Assembly (NCBI RefSeq): GCF_014641595.1 | Contig: NZ_BMIA01000001.1 | Location: 1,984,426 to 2,048,425 of the forward strand | Source of the DNA: Dyadobacter endophyticus | GTDB taxonomy: Bacteria > Bacteroidota > Bacteroidia > Cytophagales > Spirosomataceae | Direction: 5' to 3' | DNA length: 64,000 nucleotides | Part shown: positions 26,001-33,486 of the stretch, in pieces | Layout: each line of letters opens with the position of its first letter | Numbering within the stretch: position 1 is the stretch's first letter | Notes under the pieces: generated by a model | Seen by the model: the letters and a program-made list of their open reading frames with translations, nothing else | Database searches by the model: none | Told to the model about the DNA's origin: nothing | Translations under genes and position numbers: made by a program

Positions 26001-28039
26001 AGAGCACGACCATCAAGTTCAGGGTCACTATCAACAATAACATTCCGGCTTCGGTTTGCCAGCTTTCGACACAGGGTACCGTTTCGGGCAGCAATTTCGC
26101 CAATGTGTTGACAGACGACCCGGACGTTGCAGGCTCGAACAACCCGACGGTTACAGCGGTGACCTCGACGCCCGTTATCACATTCTGCCCGGGCAACCAA
26201 ACGCTATCTCCAGACCCGGGAACTTGTACGTCTACACAAACATTCGCGGCCACCGCGGACGGATGTCCGGCACCTACCATTACTTACTCGGTAGGCGGCA
26301 ACCCGATCACATTCCCGTACGCATTCCCTGCCGGCCCGACGACTGTGCTCGTAACGGCTTCGAATGGCATCGGAACAGCACCTACCTGCTCGTTCACCGT
26401 AACGGTAACCCCTACCCCGGCACCGCCGATCACCGACGAGCCTGATGCGGCGACCATCTGCGCGGGCTCAGGCACGTCGTTCACCGTGGCCACTTCGCAG
26501 ACAGGTGTAACTTACCAATGGCAGAAAAAACCATTCGGCGGCTCATTTGCGAACATTTCAACCGGTACAAACCCGACTGCCGACGACGCAACGCTGACGC
26601 TGACCAACGTACCGGCTTCGGATAACCTTTCGGAATACCGCTGTATCATTACCAACCCTTGCAACAACAGTACTTCCGCGGCAGCTGTATTGACCGTGAA
26701 CCAGATCACCGGTTCGAGCATCGCGGGAACTACTACTGTGAACCAGGGAGCAGCGGCACCACTTGTTACATTCGGTGCTACCGGCGGTACATTGCCTTAC
26801 ACGTTTACGTATAAGATCAACAACGGATCGAACCTGACTGTAAGCACAACGGGTGTGAACACCTCTGCTACGGTTAGCCAGCCGACTACCACCGTCGGCG
26901 TGTTCACGTACGAGCTCGTGACTGTAACGGACGCGCAGAACTGTAGCCTGACACCGCCTTCGGCTCAAACTGCTACTGTGACCGTTGCCAATAACCTCAC
27001 GGCGAACATTTCGGGCAGCACGACAGCCTGCCAGAACGACACTCAGCCTGTGATTACCTTTACAGCTGTCAATGGTATCGCGCCGTTTACATTTACCTAC
27101 AAAATCAACGGCGGCTCCGACCAGCAGGTCACAACCACAGGTGTCAATACGAGTGCGACCGTGAATGTGCCAACCACTACGACCGGGACATTTATTTATT
27201 CGTTGACCAATGTCAGCGGCGCAGGCGGCGCTACGACCCCAATCGTTGGACAGACAGCAACCGTGAATGTCAACGAGAAACCGACCATTGCCCTGACCGG
27301 TGCCCAATATCTGTGTCAATTCTCGGCGGATCCTCAGACTTATACGGTTTTCTTCACGGCTACCCCGGGTGCTGTGATCACCACCGATAAAGGAACCGTT
27401 AGCGGCAACACCGTTATCAATGTTCCAAGCAAGCAGACGGCGATCATTGTTGCTACCCTCAACGGTTGCACGGATACGCTCACAGCTTTCAAAGACTGCT
27501 CGCTTCCGGTAACCCTGATCGATTTCAGCGGTGCAAGAGTTGAAAACACCATTGCACTGAAATGGAATACGGCGGAGGAAACCAATAGCGACCATTTCGA
27601 TGTGCAGCGCAGCGGCGATGGTAAGAACTGGGCGACGATCGGTACCAAAAAATCGCAGGGTGAAAGCTACAAGCTGGTGAACTACGAGTTGGTTGACAAA
27701 CAACCTGCGCAAGGTGATAACTTCTACCGCCTGAAAATGGTCGATGCCGATAAGACGTTCGCTTACAGCAAAATTATCAAAGTCGGTTTCGACGCCGCCG
27801 CATTGCTATCCGAGTTCTATCCAAACCCGGTTTCCGACATCCTCAACCTGAAAAGCACGGATTGGAACCAGGTTAAATCGGTGGAAATGCATAGCCTGAC
27901 CGGACTTTCGGTTTACAAATCGGGCAAGGCTGTTTCGAAAACCATCGATGTGAAGAACCTGCCGGTAGGCATGTACATTCTGACGATCACGCACAAAAAC
28001 GGTGAGGTTACCAACCGGAAAGTGCTTATCAACCGATAA
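23015..28039 (+). CDS. Giant secreted surface protein: beta-helix, Ig/HYR/PKD-like domains, T9SS sorting end
   Basis: The protein has 1674 residues. An N-terminal hydrophobic segment (about 4-17) is a possible signal sequence, followed by a Lys-rich linker (30-60). Then come a DUF11-like domain (about 68-125), a cadherin-like tandem-type domain (125-225), a long parallel beta-helix-like repeat region (about 230-880), a linker with repeated VAIATP (about 945-970), a second adhesion-like domain, an HYR-like domain (about 1055-1140), an Ig-like domain (about 1150-1225), two tandem PKD-like repeats (about 1231-1416) and a C-terminal FYPNPVSD...GMYIL T9SS sorting domain (1600-1674). It should be exported by the type IX system and anchored or released at the cell surface. 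Its place directly after DUF6916 makes it the likely exposed partner of the collar proteins. Confidence 0.88.
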   Translation: MKTFYYYLAGIALLASGAEMVSKLSGDKPASQEWVAKPETKSDKKSQEKVPFARARKKSGAKAFLAPSITATNTDAVISGGATAGGVLEYTVVIANGGPDPANGTTFTETIDINTTLVPGSLVASPIAVNDSYSTIGNVGISIDAGSGLFANDVSPGGTALSLSGSTTITSTGGGTATVTAATGAFIYEPAAGYTGTDTFTYVIQNGSGMTSTATVSVTVANAIWFIDDNAAPGGTGTLAKPFNSLAAFQAINIGGGNNAKDGHFIFIYAGTYNGGITVRNNQTVFGQGAGTAGSTLLTLTGLSAPSGSPSVPFPTVNGTRPDLTNNSGNVFSLSGIATVQGLNIGNSSGAKFQSSASGLFTASQIDLTGTGPALNISNKALAATFGQVSSTVSSGTVSPIKLSTVTGSLTIGSGTLTANNSTNVPALDISGGITLAVNLTAVNANGGNKGMIISGTAGTFQVSGSGTTLGSGGTIQNISQRGIELLNTTGITLKNINLTNANTTDGTEPSGTPTDMANGNANAAVHALNTNGLTMDRIIISGTVAQEGINLRGTSNFNFTNGSVGSSGSAGNSFEGCIFAVNTGGTNTITNSTFTDPGGRVAYFANFSTNMALLTVDNSTFQDADGAAGLQVIGYGTSNMKVKVQNNSKFLNCRTAGVEVFANDNSLMTAEIKNATVDPGSGVGRGFDVSAFNNATAKFNIESNSVKHNGGIGINSFASGNGFVEGTIKSNTTNNLPGSNAVSGIVASTEGVTAGANQPRATVLIQGNTVTNVQNVHGISTSANVRGGSTSNFTLLNNNVQLTTPIAFYGIDVNAPGAALPDVNNAIICSNVSGNAVTLSSPTNFAYRARSGNAGATIRSQGTGATVVSVWDNGGNTPAGRALQSGPGTFTFNATCATPGALDFSREGVVEVLQEKGLVTPATTSVEEQKTDVAIATPANEAKPEVAIATPSTQPVIDEVTEPVSPSPARTEATQAGETVTVNGTGSGFTLPAGKSTTIKFRVTINNNIPASVCQLSTQGTVSGSNFANVLTDDPDVAGSNNPTVTAVTSTPVITFCPGNQTLSPDPGTCTSTQTFAATADGCPAPTITYSVGGNPITFPYAFPAGPTTVLVTASNGIGTAPTCSFTVTVTPTPAPPITDEPDAATICAGSGTSFTVATSQTGVTYQWQKKPFGGSFANISTGTNPTADDATLTLTNVPASDNLSEYRCIITNPCNNSTSAAAVLTVNQITGSSIAGTTTVNQGAAAPLVTFGATGGTLPYTFTYKINNGSNLTVSTTGVNTSATVSQPTTTVGVFTYELVTVTDAQNCSLTPPSAQTATVTVANNLTANISGSTTACQNDTQPVITFTAVNGIAPFTFTYKINGGSDQQVTTTGVNTSATVNVPTTTTGTFIYSLTNVSGAGGATTPIVGQTATVNVNEKPTIALTGAQYLCQFSADPQTYTVFFTATPGAVITTDKGTVSGNTVINVPSKQTAIIVATLNGCTDTLTAFKDCSLPVTLIDFSGARVENTIALKWNTAEETNSDHFDVQRSGDGKNWATIGTKKSQGESYKLVNYELVDKQPAQGDNFYRLKMVDADKTFAYSKIIKVGFDAAALLSEFYPNPVSDILNLKSTDWNQVKSVEMHSLTGLSVYKSGKAVSKTIDVKNLPVGMYILTITHKNGEVTNRKVLINR

Positions 28040-28085
28040 TTACGACACCAATTTGTTCTGAATGTGTTGTTTAGGTTAACTGTAT

Positions 28086-28117
28086 CAGGCGGGGAGTTTC
28101 TCTCCGCCTGATTTTTT
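28086..28117 (+). terminator. Terminator after the giant surface-protein gene
   Basis: CAGGCGG pairs with CCGCCTG (with an imperfect inner extension, loop about 11 bases) and a run of T follows at 28112-28117. It ends the cluster 46 bases after its last stop. Confidence 0.8.
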
Positions 28118-28134
28118 ATATAGCAGCCTATTGT

Positions 28135-28164
28135 TTTGATTAGAGGGGTATTCCTCTAAATTTG
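28135..28164 (+). promoter_or_regulatory. Bacteroidota-type promoter with palindromic spacer, for the LytS/LytTR pair
   Basis: TTTG at 28135-28138 and TAAATTTG at 28157-28164 are separated by 18 bases and match the -33 TTTG / -7 TAnnTTTG consensus. The spacer contains AGAGG-GGTATT-CCTCT (28142-28157), a possible operator. The start codon at 28181 is 16 bases downstream, so the mRNA leader would be short. Confidence 0.65.
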
Positions 28165-28180
28165 AATTTTTACACTTCGA

Positions 28181-29203
28181 ATGGCATCCTTGAAAACGCA
28201 GCAGAAACGGGAGATTGCGATCCATATCAGCATATGGGCAACTGTCCTGCTCCTGCCCTACCTGGTATCGTCGGCTGACGAAGGTTACAGAATCGGCGGG
28301 CTGCCGGCCGCTTACTTTATGCTTGCAGGGACAATCCACGCAGGGATCTTCTATTTCAATGCTTTTTACCTCTATCCCAAACTCGCGCATGGCTGGCGCT
28401 GGTGGCTGTATATCCCATGCTCGATGGTGTTGGTTATGGCTTCTTTCCCACTCAAATACCAGCTCGTCGCCCAATTGTTTCCCGAGGTCGTTCTCAAAAA
28501 CTCGGCCGGCTTGATATTTGGCCCATCGGTATTGGTTTTCGCCGCTAGTCTGGTTTACCGGCGGGTCAGCGACGGAATCCGGAAAGAACGGGCACGGAAA
28601 GAATATGAGGCACAGCAGGTAGCGGCCGAGCTGAAATTCCTGCGGTCGCAGATAAATCCGCATTTCCTCTTCAACGTACTTACAAGCATGGTGGCACTGG
28701 CCCGGCAAAAGTCAGACCTGCTGGAAGACGCCTTACTACGCCTATCGGATCTCATGCGTTACATGACGTACGAATCGCAAGCCACCCGGGTAACCTTGGA
28801 GCAGGAAGCGGATTATCTGAAAAATTACATCGAGTTGCAAAAACTGCGTTTTTCTGACTCGGTTCGCATTGATGTTCAAATCCGGTTGGATCATGAAACC
28901 GCCGGGTTGCTCATCGAACCGATGCTGTTGATACCTTTCGTGGAGAATGCATTTAAATATGGTGCAACAGGGCTTGAAGATCCCTTTATTAATGTCCGCC
29001 TTGAAGCGGCCGGCGGCAAACTCACGTTATCCCTCGAAAACACCTACGATCCTGATCCGTTTAATGACAAGGACGGCAATTCGGGCATTGGGCTCGAAAA
29101 TGTGAGGACACGCCTCAGACTGATCTATCCCGGAAACCATAGCCTTGTTGTCGGTGATGAAGGCACCGTGTTTCGGATCATATTTAACCTGAATTTACGA
29201 TGA
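28181..29203 (+). CDS. LytS-type sensor histidine kinase
   Basis: The protein has 340 residues. About four membrane segments occur in residues 12-125, followed by a short coiled linker and the HisKA_7TM-like phosphoacceptor block LRSQINPHFLFN (His161). The ATP-binding part has the N-box-like PFVENAFKYGA and GIGLENVRTRL. It should autophosphorylate and pass the phosphate to the LytTR partner, which overlaps by four bases (ATGA at 29200). The signal is not deducible. Confidence 0.93.
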   Translation: MASLKTQQKREIAIHISIWATVLLLPYLVSSADEGYRIGGLPAAYFMLAGTIHAGIFYFNAFYLYPKLAHGWRWWLYIPCSMVLVMASFPLKYQLVAQLFPEVVLKNSAGLIFGPSVLVFAASLVYRRVSDGIRKERARKEYEAQQVAAELKFLRSQINPHFLFNVLTSMVALARQKSDLLEDALLRLSDLMRYMTYESQATRVTLEQEADYLKNYIELQKLRFSDSVRIDVQIRLDHETAGLLIEPMLLIPFVENAFKYGATGLEDPFINVRLEAAGGKLTLSLENTYDPDPFNDKDGNSGIGLENVRTRLRLIYPGNHSLVVGDEGTVFRIIFNLNLR

Positions 29204-29919
29204 TGCGATGCCTGGCCGTCGATGACGAAAAATTGGTGCTGGACCTGCTGGTAGATAATATCCGGCAAGTTCCGTACCTGACGCTGGTCAAAACGGCTCG
29301 TAATGCCATGGAAGCCATTGAAATACTCCAAACTGAACCGATAGACCTGCTTTTTCTGGATATTCAAATGCCGCGCCTCAGCGGATTACAGTTTCTGAAA
29401 AGCCTCCCGGACCCTCCTTTGGTGATCCTGGTAACGGCTTATGACAAATATGCACTGGAAGGCTTCGAACTGAATGTGGTCGATTATTTGCTCAAACCGG
29501 TGAGTATGGAGCGATTTATGAAAGCCTGTAACCGGGCCCTCGAATTGTTTCAACTCAGACAAAAAACGCCGGTCGCCACTTCGACGCCAACCGCATTGCC
29601 CGATTTCTTTGTGAATGTCGAATACTCGCTGGTCAAAATAGTAGCGGCTGATGTGGCTTGGGTCGAGGGGTTGAAGGATTATGTTAAAATCCATCTTTCG
29701 TCGGCCGCCAAGCCCGTCATTACCCGCATGACTTTCAAAGCACTGGAAGAAAAACTCCCTGAGCCGGCCTTCGTCCGTACCCACAAATCGTACCTGGCAG
29801 CTACCCAAAAAATCACCGTCGTTAAGCGAGATTTTGTCATGATCGGCGCTGCGGAAATTCCGGTTAGCGAGCACTACAAAGACAACCTTCGAAAGATCCT
29901 GAACATTTCGGCCGAATAG
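29200..29919 (+). CDS. LytTR-family response regulator
   Basis: The protein has 239 residues. The receiver (1-120) has VDDEK (Asp8/Asp9), the phosphoacceptor Asp54 in LFLDIQMP and Lys99 in YLLKP. A LytTR DNA-binding domain fills about 140-239, with FVNVEYSLVKI, WVEGLKDYVKIHLSS and FVRTHKSYLAATQKI. It should bind direct repeats near promoters; the likely targets are the surface-protein cluster, the TonB receptor at 30026 or its own gene. It is translationally coupled to the kinase. Confidence 0.93.
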   Translation: MMRCLAVDDEKLVLDLLVDNIRQVPYLTLVKTARNAMEAIEILQTEPIDLLFLDIQMPRLSGLQFLKSLPDPPLVILVTAYDKYALEGFELNVVDYLLKPVSMERFMKACNRALELFQLRQKTPVATSTPTALPDFFVNVEYSLVKIVAADVAWVEGLKDYVKIHLSSAAKPVITRMTFKALEEKLPEPAFVRTHKSYLAATQKITVVKRDFVMIGAAEIPVSEHYKDNLRKILNISAE

Positions 29920-30025
29920 TCGTCGCAGGATTTTACCGTTTCGTCGCAGGCATTAGCGGCGGCGTCTACTCTCCCTGAAATGCATGGGGGCATACCATAG
30001 CTTTGGTCAAAAAACAAACAAAGCC

Positions 30026-32266
30026 ATGATTTCCAATGCATTTACATCCAGACTCATCCTAATGGCGGGCAGCCTGCTCTTCGCGCTCTCCGCCCGGGCC
30101 CAGACCCGCATCACCGGAGAAGTGGCCGGTCCGCTTGGTGACGCTATCCCCGGTGCCCACATCCGCATTAAAGGCTCGCAATCGGGCGCAGTGGCAGATT
30201 CGCTTGGCGTGTTCGGCTTCGAAACTACCTTGCGTGGCAAACAGACATTAATCATCTCCTCACTCGGTTTCAAAACGCAGCAGCAGCCGATAACCCTCGC
30301 CGACAGTTCTGTTAGGCTGTCTATTACCCTCGACGACACAGCCAATACCCTCGAAGCGGTGACCATCAGTGCCGGCAGCTTCGAAGCCAGCGACAAAGCC
30401 AAAGGTGCTTCGCTCACGCCCATCGACGCATACACAGTGGCCGGCAATGGCGGCGACATTTCCAATGCATTGCGGTCGCTCCCGGGCGCGCAGCAGGTCG
30501 GCGAACGCGAGGGGCTGTTTGTGCGCGGTGGTACCAATGAGGAAACCCGGATGTTCGTCGACGGCACACTCATGAAAAACCCCAACTACGCCTCCGTGCC
30601 GGGCATCATGCAGCCGGCCCGCATTAACCTGTTTTTGTTCAAAGGCGTACTGTTCAACACCGGCGGCTATTCGGCATTGTACGGCCAGGCTATGAGCAGC
30701 GCATTGATCCTGGAAAGCATCGATCTGCCCGAAAAAAGCTCCGCCAATTTCAGCGTGTTTCCTTCAAACCTCGGGGCCGGTTTCCAGCATTTGTCCAAAT
30801 CGGGCCGGAACAGTTACGGAGGAGGCGTCGCTTACAGTAATCAGGGTTTGTATAACAAAGTCGTACCGCAGCGTCCCGATTATTACCGCGGGCCTGAGTA
30901 CCGCAGCGTTAATGCGAATGCCCGCTTCAAAACCGGTAAAAGCGGAATGTTGAAAGCGTATGTAGCCTATGCCGAAAGCAACATCGGTATGCGTAACCCC
31001 GATACCGACAGCGCGTCGCTCCGCTCCGATTTCAGGATCAAGAACCCGAATATTTATGGAACCGCAAGCTACCGGACAGACCTCGGGACCGACTGGCGCC
31101 TTGACGCAGGCATTGCGTACACATTTGACCAAAACACCATCCATAACCGCCTGCTCAACATCAACAACGAGCCCGTAACCATCCCCAATGCCCCATTTTC
31201 AGCCAAAAACAGCGACGCAACCCGCAATTCGCATTTCGCGCAGGGACGTGCGGTACTCACGCGCCACTTTGAGCGCAACCAGTCATTGCGGTTCGGAGGG
31301 GAGACGTTTTATTTCGATGATACCCAAACCTATAATGGTGCCCAAAACCTGCTTCGCGATCAACTATCGGCTGCTTTTGTTGAAACTGATATTCATATCG
31401 GCGGGCATGTCGCATTCCGGCCAGGCTTGCGGTGGGAGTATTCGAGCCTCTTGCGCAAAGCGGTACTCGCTCCGCGCGCGAGCCTGGGTTATCGGCTTGG
31501 CGCGGGCAGTCAGCTGAACCTGGCCTACGGCATTTTTTATCAAAAACCCGAAAACAGGTATCTTTTTCAAAATCGGCAACTTGGCTTTTCACGGGCGGAG
31601 CACTATGTGCTGAACTATTCTAAAAAGGCCAATAACCGGTTTTTCAGGACGGAGGTTTATTATAAAAAATACAACGACCTGGTAAAGACGTTGCCCGGAA
31701 TTCGCCTCGGAGGCGACGGCTATGCGCGCGGATTGGAGCTTTTCTGGCGGGATAAAAAGACCGTTCGCAACCTGGACTATTGGCTGACTTACACTTACCT
31801 CGATACGAAGCGCAACTACCTGGATTATCCCGAGCGCATCAGGCCGTCGTTCACAAGCCCGCATACATTCACGATCGCAATCAAGCGGTTTTTCCAGGAA
31901 ATCAGCACCAATGTCAATGTCTCGTACTCCTGCGCGGCCGGGCGACCGTACTATGATATTCGCGCAGGAGACGACGCCGGTACGCGCATCTACGATTCAG
32001 GCACCGCCCGCGCTTACAATGTCCTTAACCTGCACGTATCGAAAATGATGTCTTTTTTCAAGAAATCGAAATTCAGGGATTATTCGGGGTTCGCATTCGG
32101 CGCCAACAATATTCTCGGCACAAAACAGGTGTTTGGCTACAACTACGCGTACGACGGCAGTTTCAAAACCCCCATTACCCTACCCGCCACACGCTTCTAC
32201 TTCGTGGGCGTGTTCATGAGCCTCGGCATCGACCGCACCGAAGACCTCCTCGACCAAAATCCTTGA
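30026..32266 (+). CDS. TonB-dependent outer-membrane receptor with carboxypeptidase-regulatory-like N-domain
   Basis: The protein has 746 residues from ATG 30026, which begins the signal peptide (ending ARAQ). A CarboxypepD_reg-like domain (about 25-110, GEVAGPLGDAIPGAHIRIKG...DSLGVFGFET) precedes the plug (GDISNALRSLPGAQQVGEREGLFVRGGTNEE) and a 22-strand barrel. The upstream frame to 29984 only adds a non-signal extension. It lacks a SusC signature and a SusD partner, so it is a stand-alone uptake or signalling receptor. The gap to the next gene is 50 bases. Confidence 0.92.
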   Translation: MISNAFTSRLILMAGSLLFALSARAQTRITGEVAGPLGDAIPGAHIRIKGSQSGAVADSLGVFGFETTLRGKQTLIISSLGFKTQQQPITLADSSVRLSITLDDTANTLEAVTISAGSFEASDKAKGASLTPIDAYTVAGNGGDISNALRSLPGAQQVGEREGLFVRGGTNEETRMFVDGTLMKNPNYASVPGIMQPARINLFLFKGVLFNTGGYSALYGQAMSSALILESIDLPEKSSANFSVFPSNLGAGFQHLSKSGRNSYGGGVAYSNQGLYNKVVPQRPDYYRGPEYRSVNANARFKTGKSGMLKAYVAYAESNIGMRNPDTDSASLRSDFRIKNPNIYGTASYRTDLGTDWRLDAGIAYTFDQNTIHNRLLNINNEPVTIPNAPFSAKNSDATRNSHFAQGRAVLTRHFERNQSLRFGGETFYFDDTQTYNGAQNLLRDQLSAAFVETDIHIGGHVAFRPGLRWEYSSLLRKAVLAPRASLGYRLGAGSQLNLAYGIFYQKPENRYLFQNRQLGFSRAEHYVLNYSKKANNRFFRTEVYYKKYNDLVKTLPGIRLGGDGYARGLELFWRDKKTVRNLDYWLTYTYLDTKRNYLDYPERIRPSFTSPHTFTIAIKRFFQEISTNVNVSYSCAAGRPYYDIRAGDDAGTRIYDSGTARAYNVLNLHVSKMMSFFKKSKFRDYSGFAFGANNILGTKQVFGYNYAYDGSFKTPITLPATRFYFVGVFMSLGIDRTEDLLDQNP

Positions 32267-32316
32267 TACCATTCAATTATCCATTACCAATCATTCATTG
32301 TCAACTAACAAACATC

Positions 32317-32955
32317 ATGAAAACGCCCATCACCACCATCCTGCTCATTTGCACCGCTGCATTCACATTTGCTCAAAACGGGGATTACAAGGCCGAGTTA
32401 GAAGTTTCCATAAAAAAACTGGATCAGGCCAAATCGGTCAGCGACTTCCAGGGCCTCGAAAAAACGCTCGTCCAGCTCGCCAATACCCAGAAAACCGAAT
32501 GGCTACCGTACTACTACGCCGCTTTTTGTAATGCCAAAATTGGTTTTCTTCTGCAAGACGACGGCGAAAAGATCGAGCCTTACAGCGTCCGGGGCGAGGC
32601 GCAGATCAAGCGAAGCGAGTCGCTAGCGAAGGGCGACAGCAAGGCATTAGCGGAAATTTATGTCGTGCAGGCGATGATTTACCGCACCAAGGTTTTCATC
32701 AGCCCGATGACCATGGGCAGGCAATTCGGGCCTCTTTCCGACCAGTTTTTAAAGAAAGCCCAAAAGCTGGACGCCGAAAACCCGCGCGCCATTTACCTCG
32801 AAGCCTGGACGAAGTACTACACGCCCAAATTGTGGGGCGGCGACAAGGATTTGGCCAAAGAACTCGCCGGAAAAGCCATTCAGAAACTCCCGGCAACTAC
32901 ATTCAGCGTAATGCCGCATTGGGGCAAAGCCGAAAGCGAGACGCTGCTCCGGTAG
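32317..32955 (+). CDS. Secreted protein of unknown function, helix-rich
   Basis: The protein has 212 residues from ATG 32317; the signal peptide ends near TFAQ. The rest is alpha-helical and resembles TPR-like helices (LDQAKSVSDFQGLEKTLVQLANTQKTEWLPYYYAA, then PYSVRGEAQIKRSESLAKGD and LYLEAWTKYYTPKLWGGD). It is probably a periplasmic partner of the TonB receptor, 50 bases upstream. I do not recognise a named family. Confidence 0.65.
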   Translation: MKTPITTILLICTAAFTFAQNGDYKAELEVSIKKLDQAKSVSDFQGLEKTLVQLANTQKTEWLPYYYAAFCNAKIGFLLQDDGEKIEPYSVRGEAQIKRSESLAKGDSKALAEIYVVQAMIYRTKVFISPMTMGRQFGPLSDQFLKKAQKLDAENPRAIYLEAWTKYYTPKLWGGDKDLAKELAGKAIQKLPATTFSVMPHWGKAESETLLR

Positions 32956-32996
32956 CTATCATACTTCATCATTGTTTCACTTAAACTTTAAAGACC

Positions 32997-33260
32997 ATGT
33001 TTTTCGGATTATTGATTTTCGCACGCATTCTTTTTGTGGCCTGTATGGTTTTCATCATCGGCTACATTTATGGACCGTTCTCCCAACGCCGCGGTCTCAC
33101 GATCGCCGCACGTGTCGCAGCAATCGCGGTCATCTTCGCATTTATCATGATGAACATCTTTGCTTTTCGTGCCGGGTCGTTCCGCGGAGGGTACGCTCGC
33201 CACCACGCGCATTGGGAACATTGCGACGACCATCCCGCGACGGTGGAAACAAAACCATAG
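32997..33260 (+). CDS. Small membrane protein, unknown
   Basis: The protein has 87 residues with two hydrophobic segments (about 3-25 and 38-56) and a His-rich tail (YARHHAHWEHCDDH). The tail could bind metal, but this is a guess. It lies 41 bases after the secreted protein and ends in a good terminator. Confidence 0.6.
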   Translation: MFFGLLIFARILFVACMVFIIGYIYGPFSQRRGLTIAARVAAIAVIFAFIMMNIFAFRAGSFRGGYARHHAHWEHCDDHPATVETKP

Positions 33261-33281
33261 ACAATCCCATTGGAACCTTAG

Positions 33282-33309
33282 CGCCCTGCCTCACCGCAGG
33301 GCGTTTTTT
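33282..33309 (+). terminator. Terminator after the TonB-receptor group
   Basis: An 8-bp perfect stem CGCCCTGC/GCAGGGCG with a six-base loop (CTCACC) is followed by TTTTTT. Confidence 0.9.
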
Positions 33310-33381
33310 ATTGCCCTACCCCAAAATCCCCCAATATTTTACCGGGATAATGTAAAAAACAGCCGGATTAAGCGCCCCATT

Positions 33382-33399
33382 AATGGTTTGTTAACCATT
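33382..33399 (+). promoter_or_regulatory. Inverted repeat upstream of the SusC gene
   Basis: AATGGTT (33382-33388) and AACCATT (33393-33399) flank TGTT, about 87 bases before the SusC start. It could be an operator or part of a promoter with the TTTG inside it. Weak evidence. Confidence 0.35.
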
Positions 33400-33486
33400 T
33401 CTTAATTAGCCCCCGATTACTTTGACCCCACGGTTCGGCCGACCGCTTTTCATGCATTTAAACGAACAGGAACTTAACCCTACGGT

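Noticed and set aside
26558..27712. 384-residue minus-strand frame inside the giant gene
   Set aside because: Antisense shadow of the Thr/Ser-rich coding region; composition rich in Arg and Cys and no motif.
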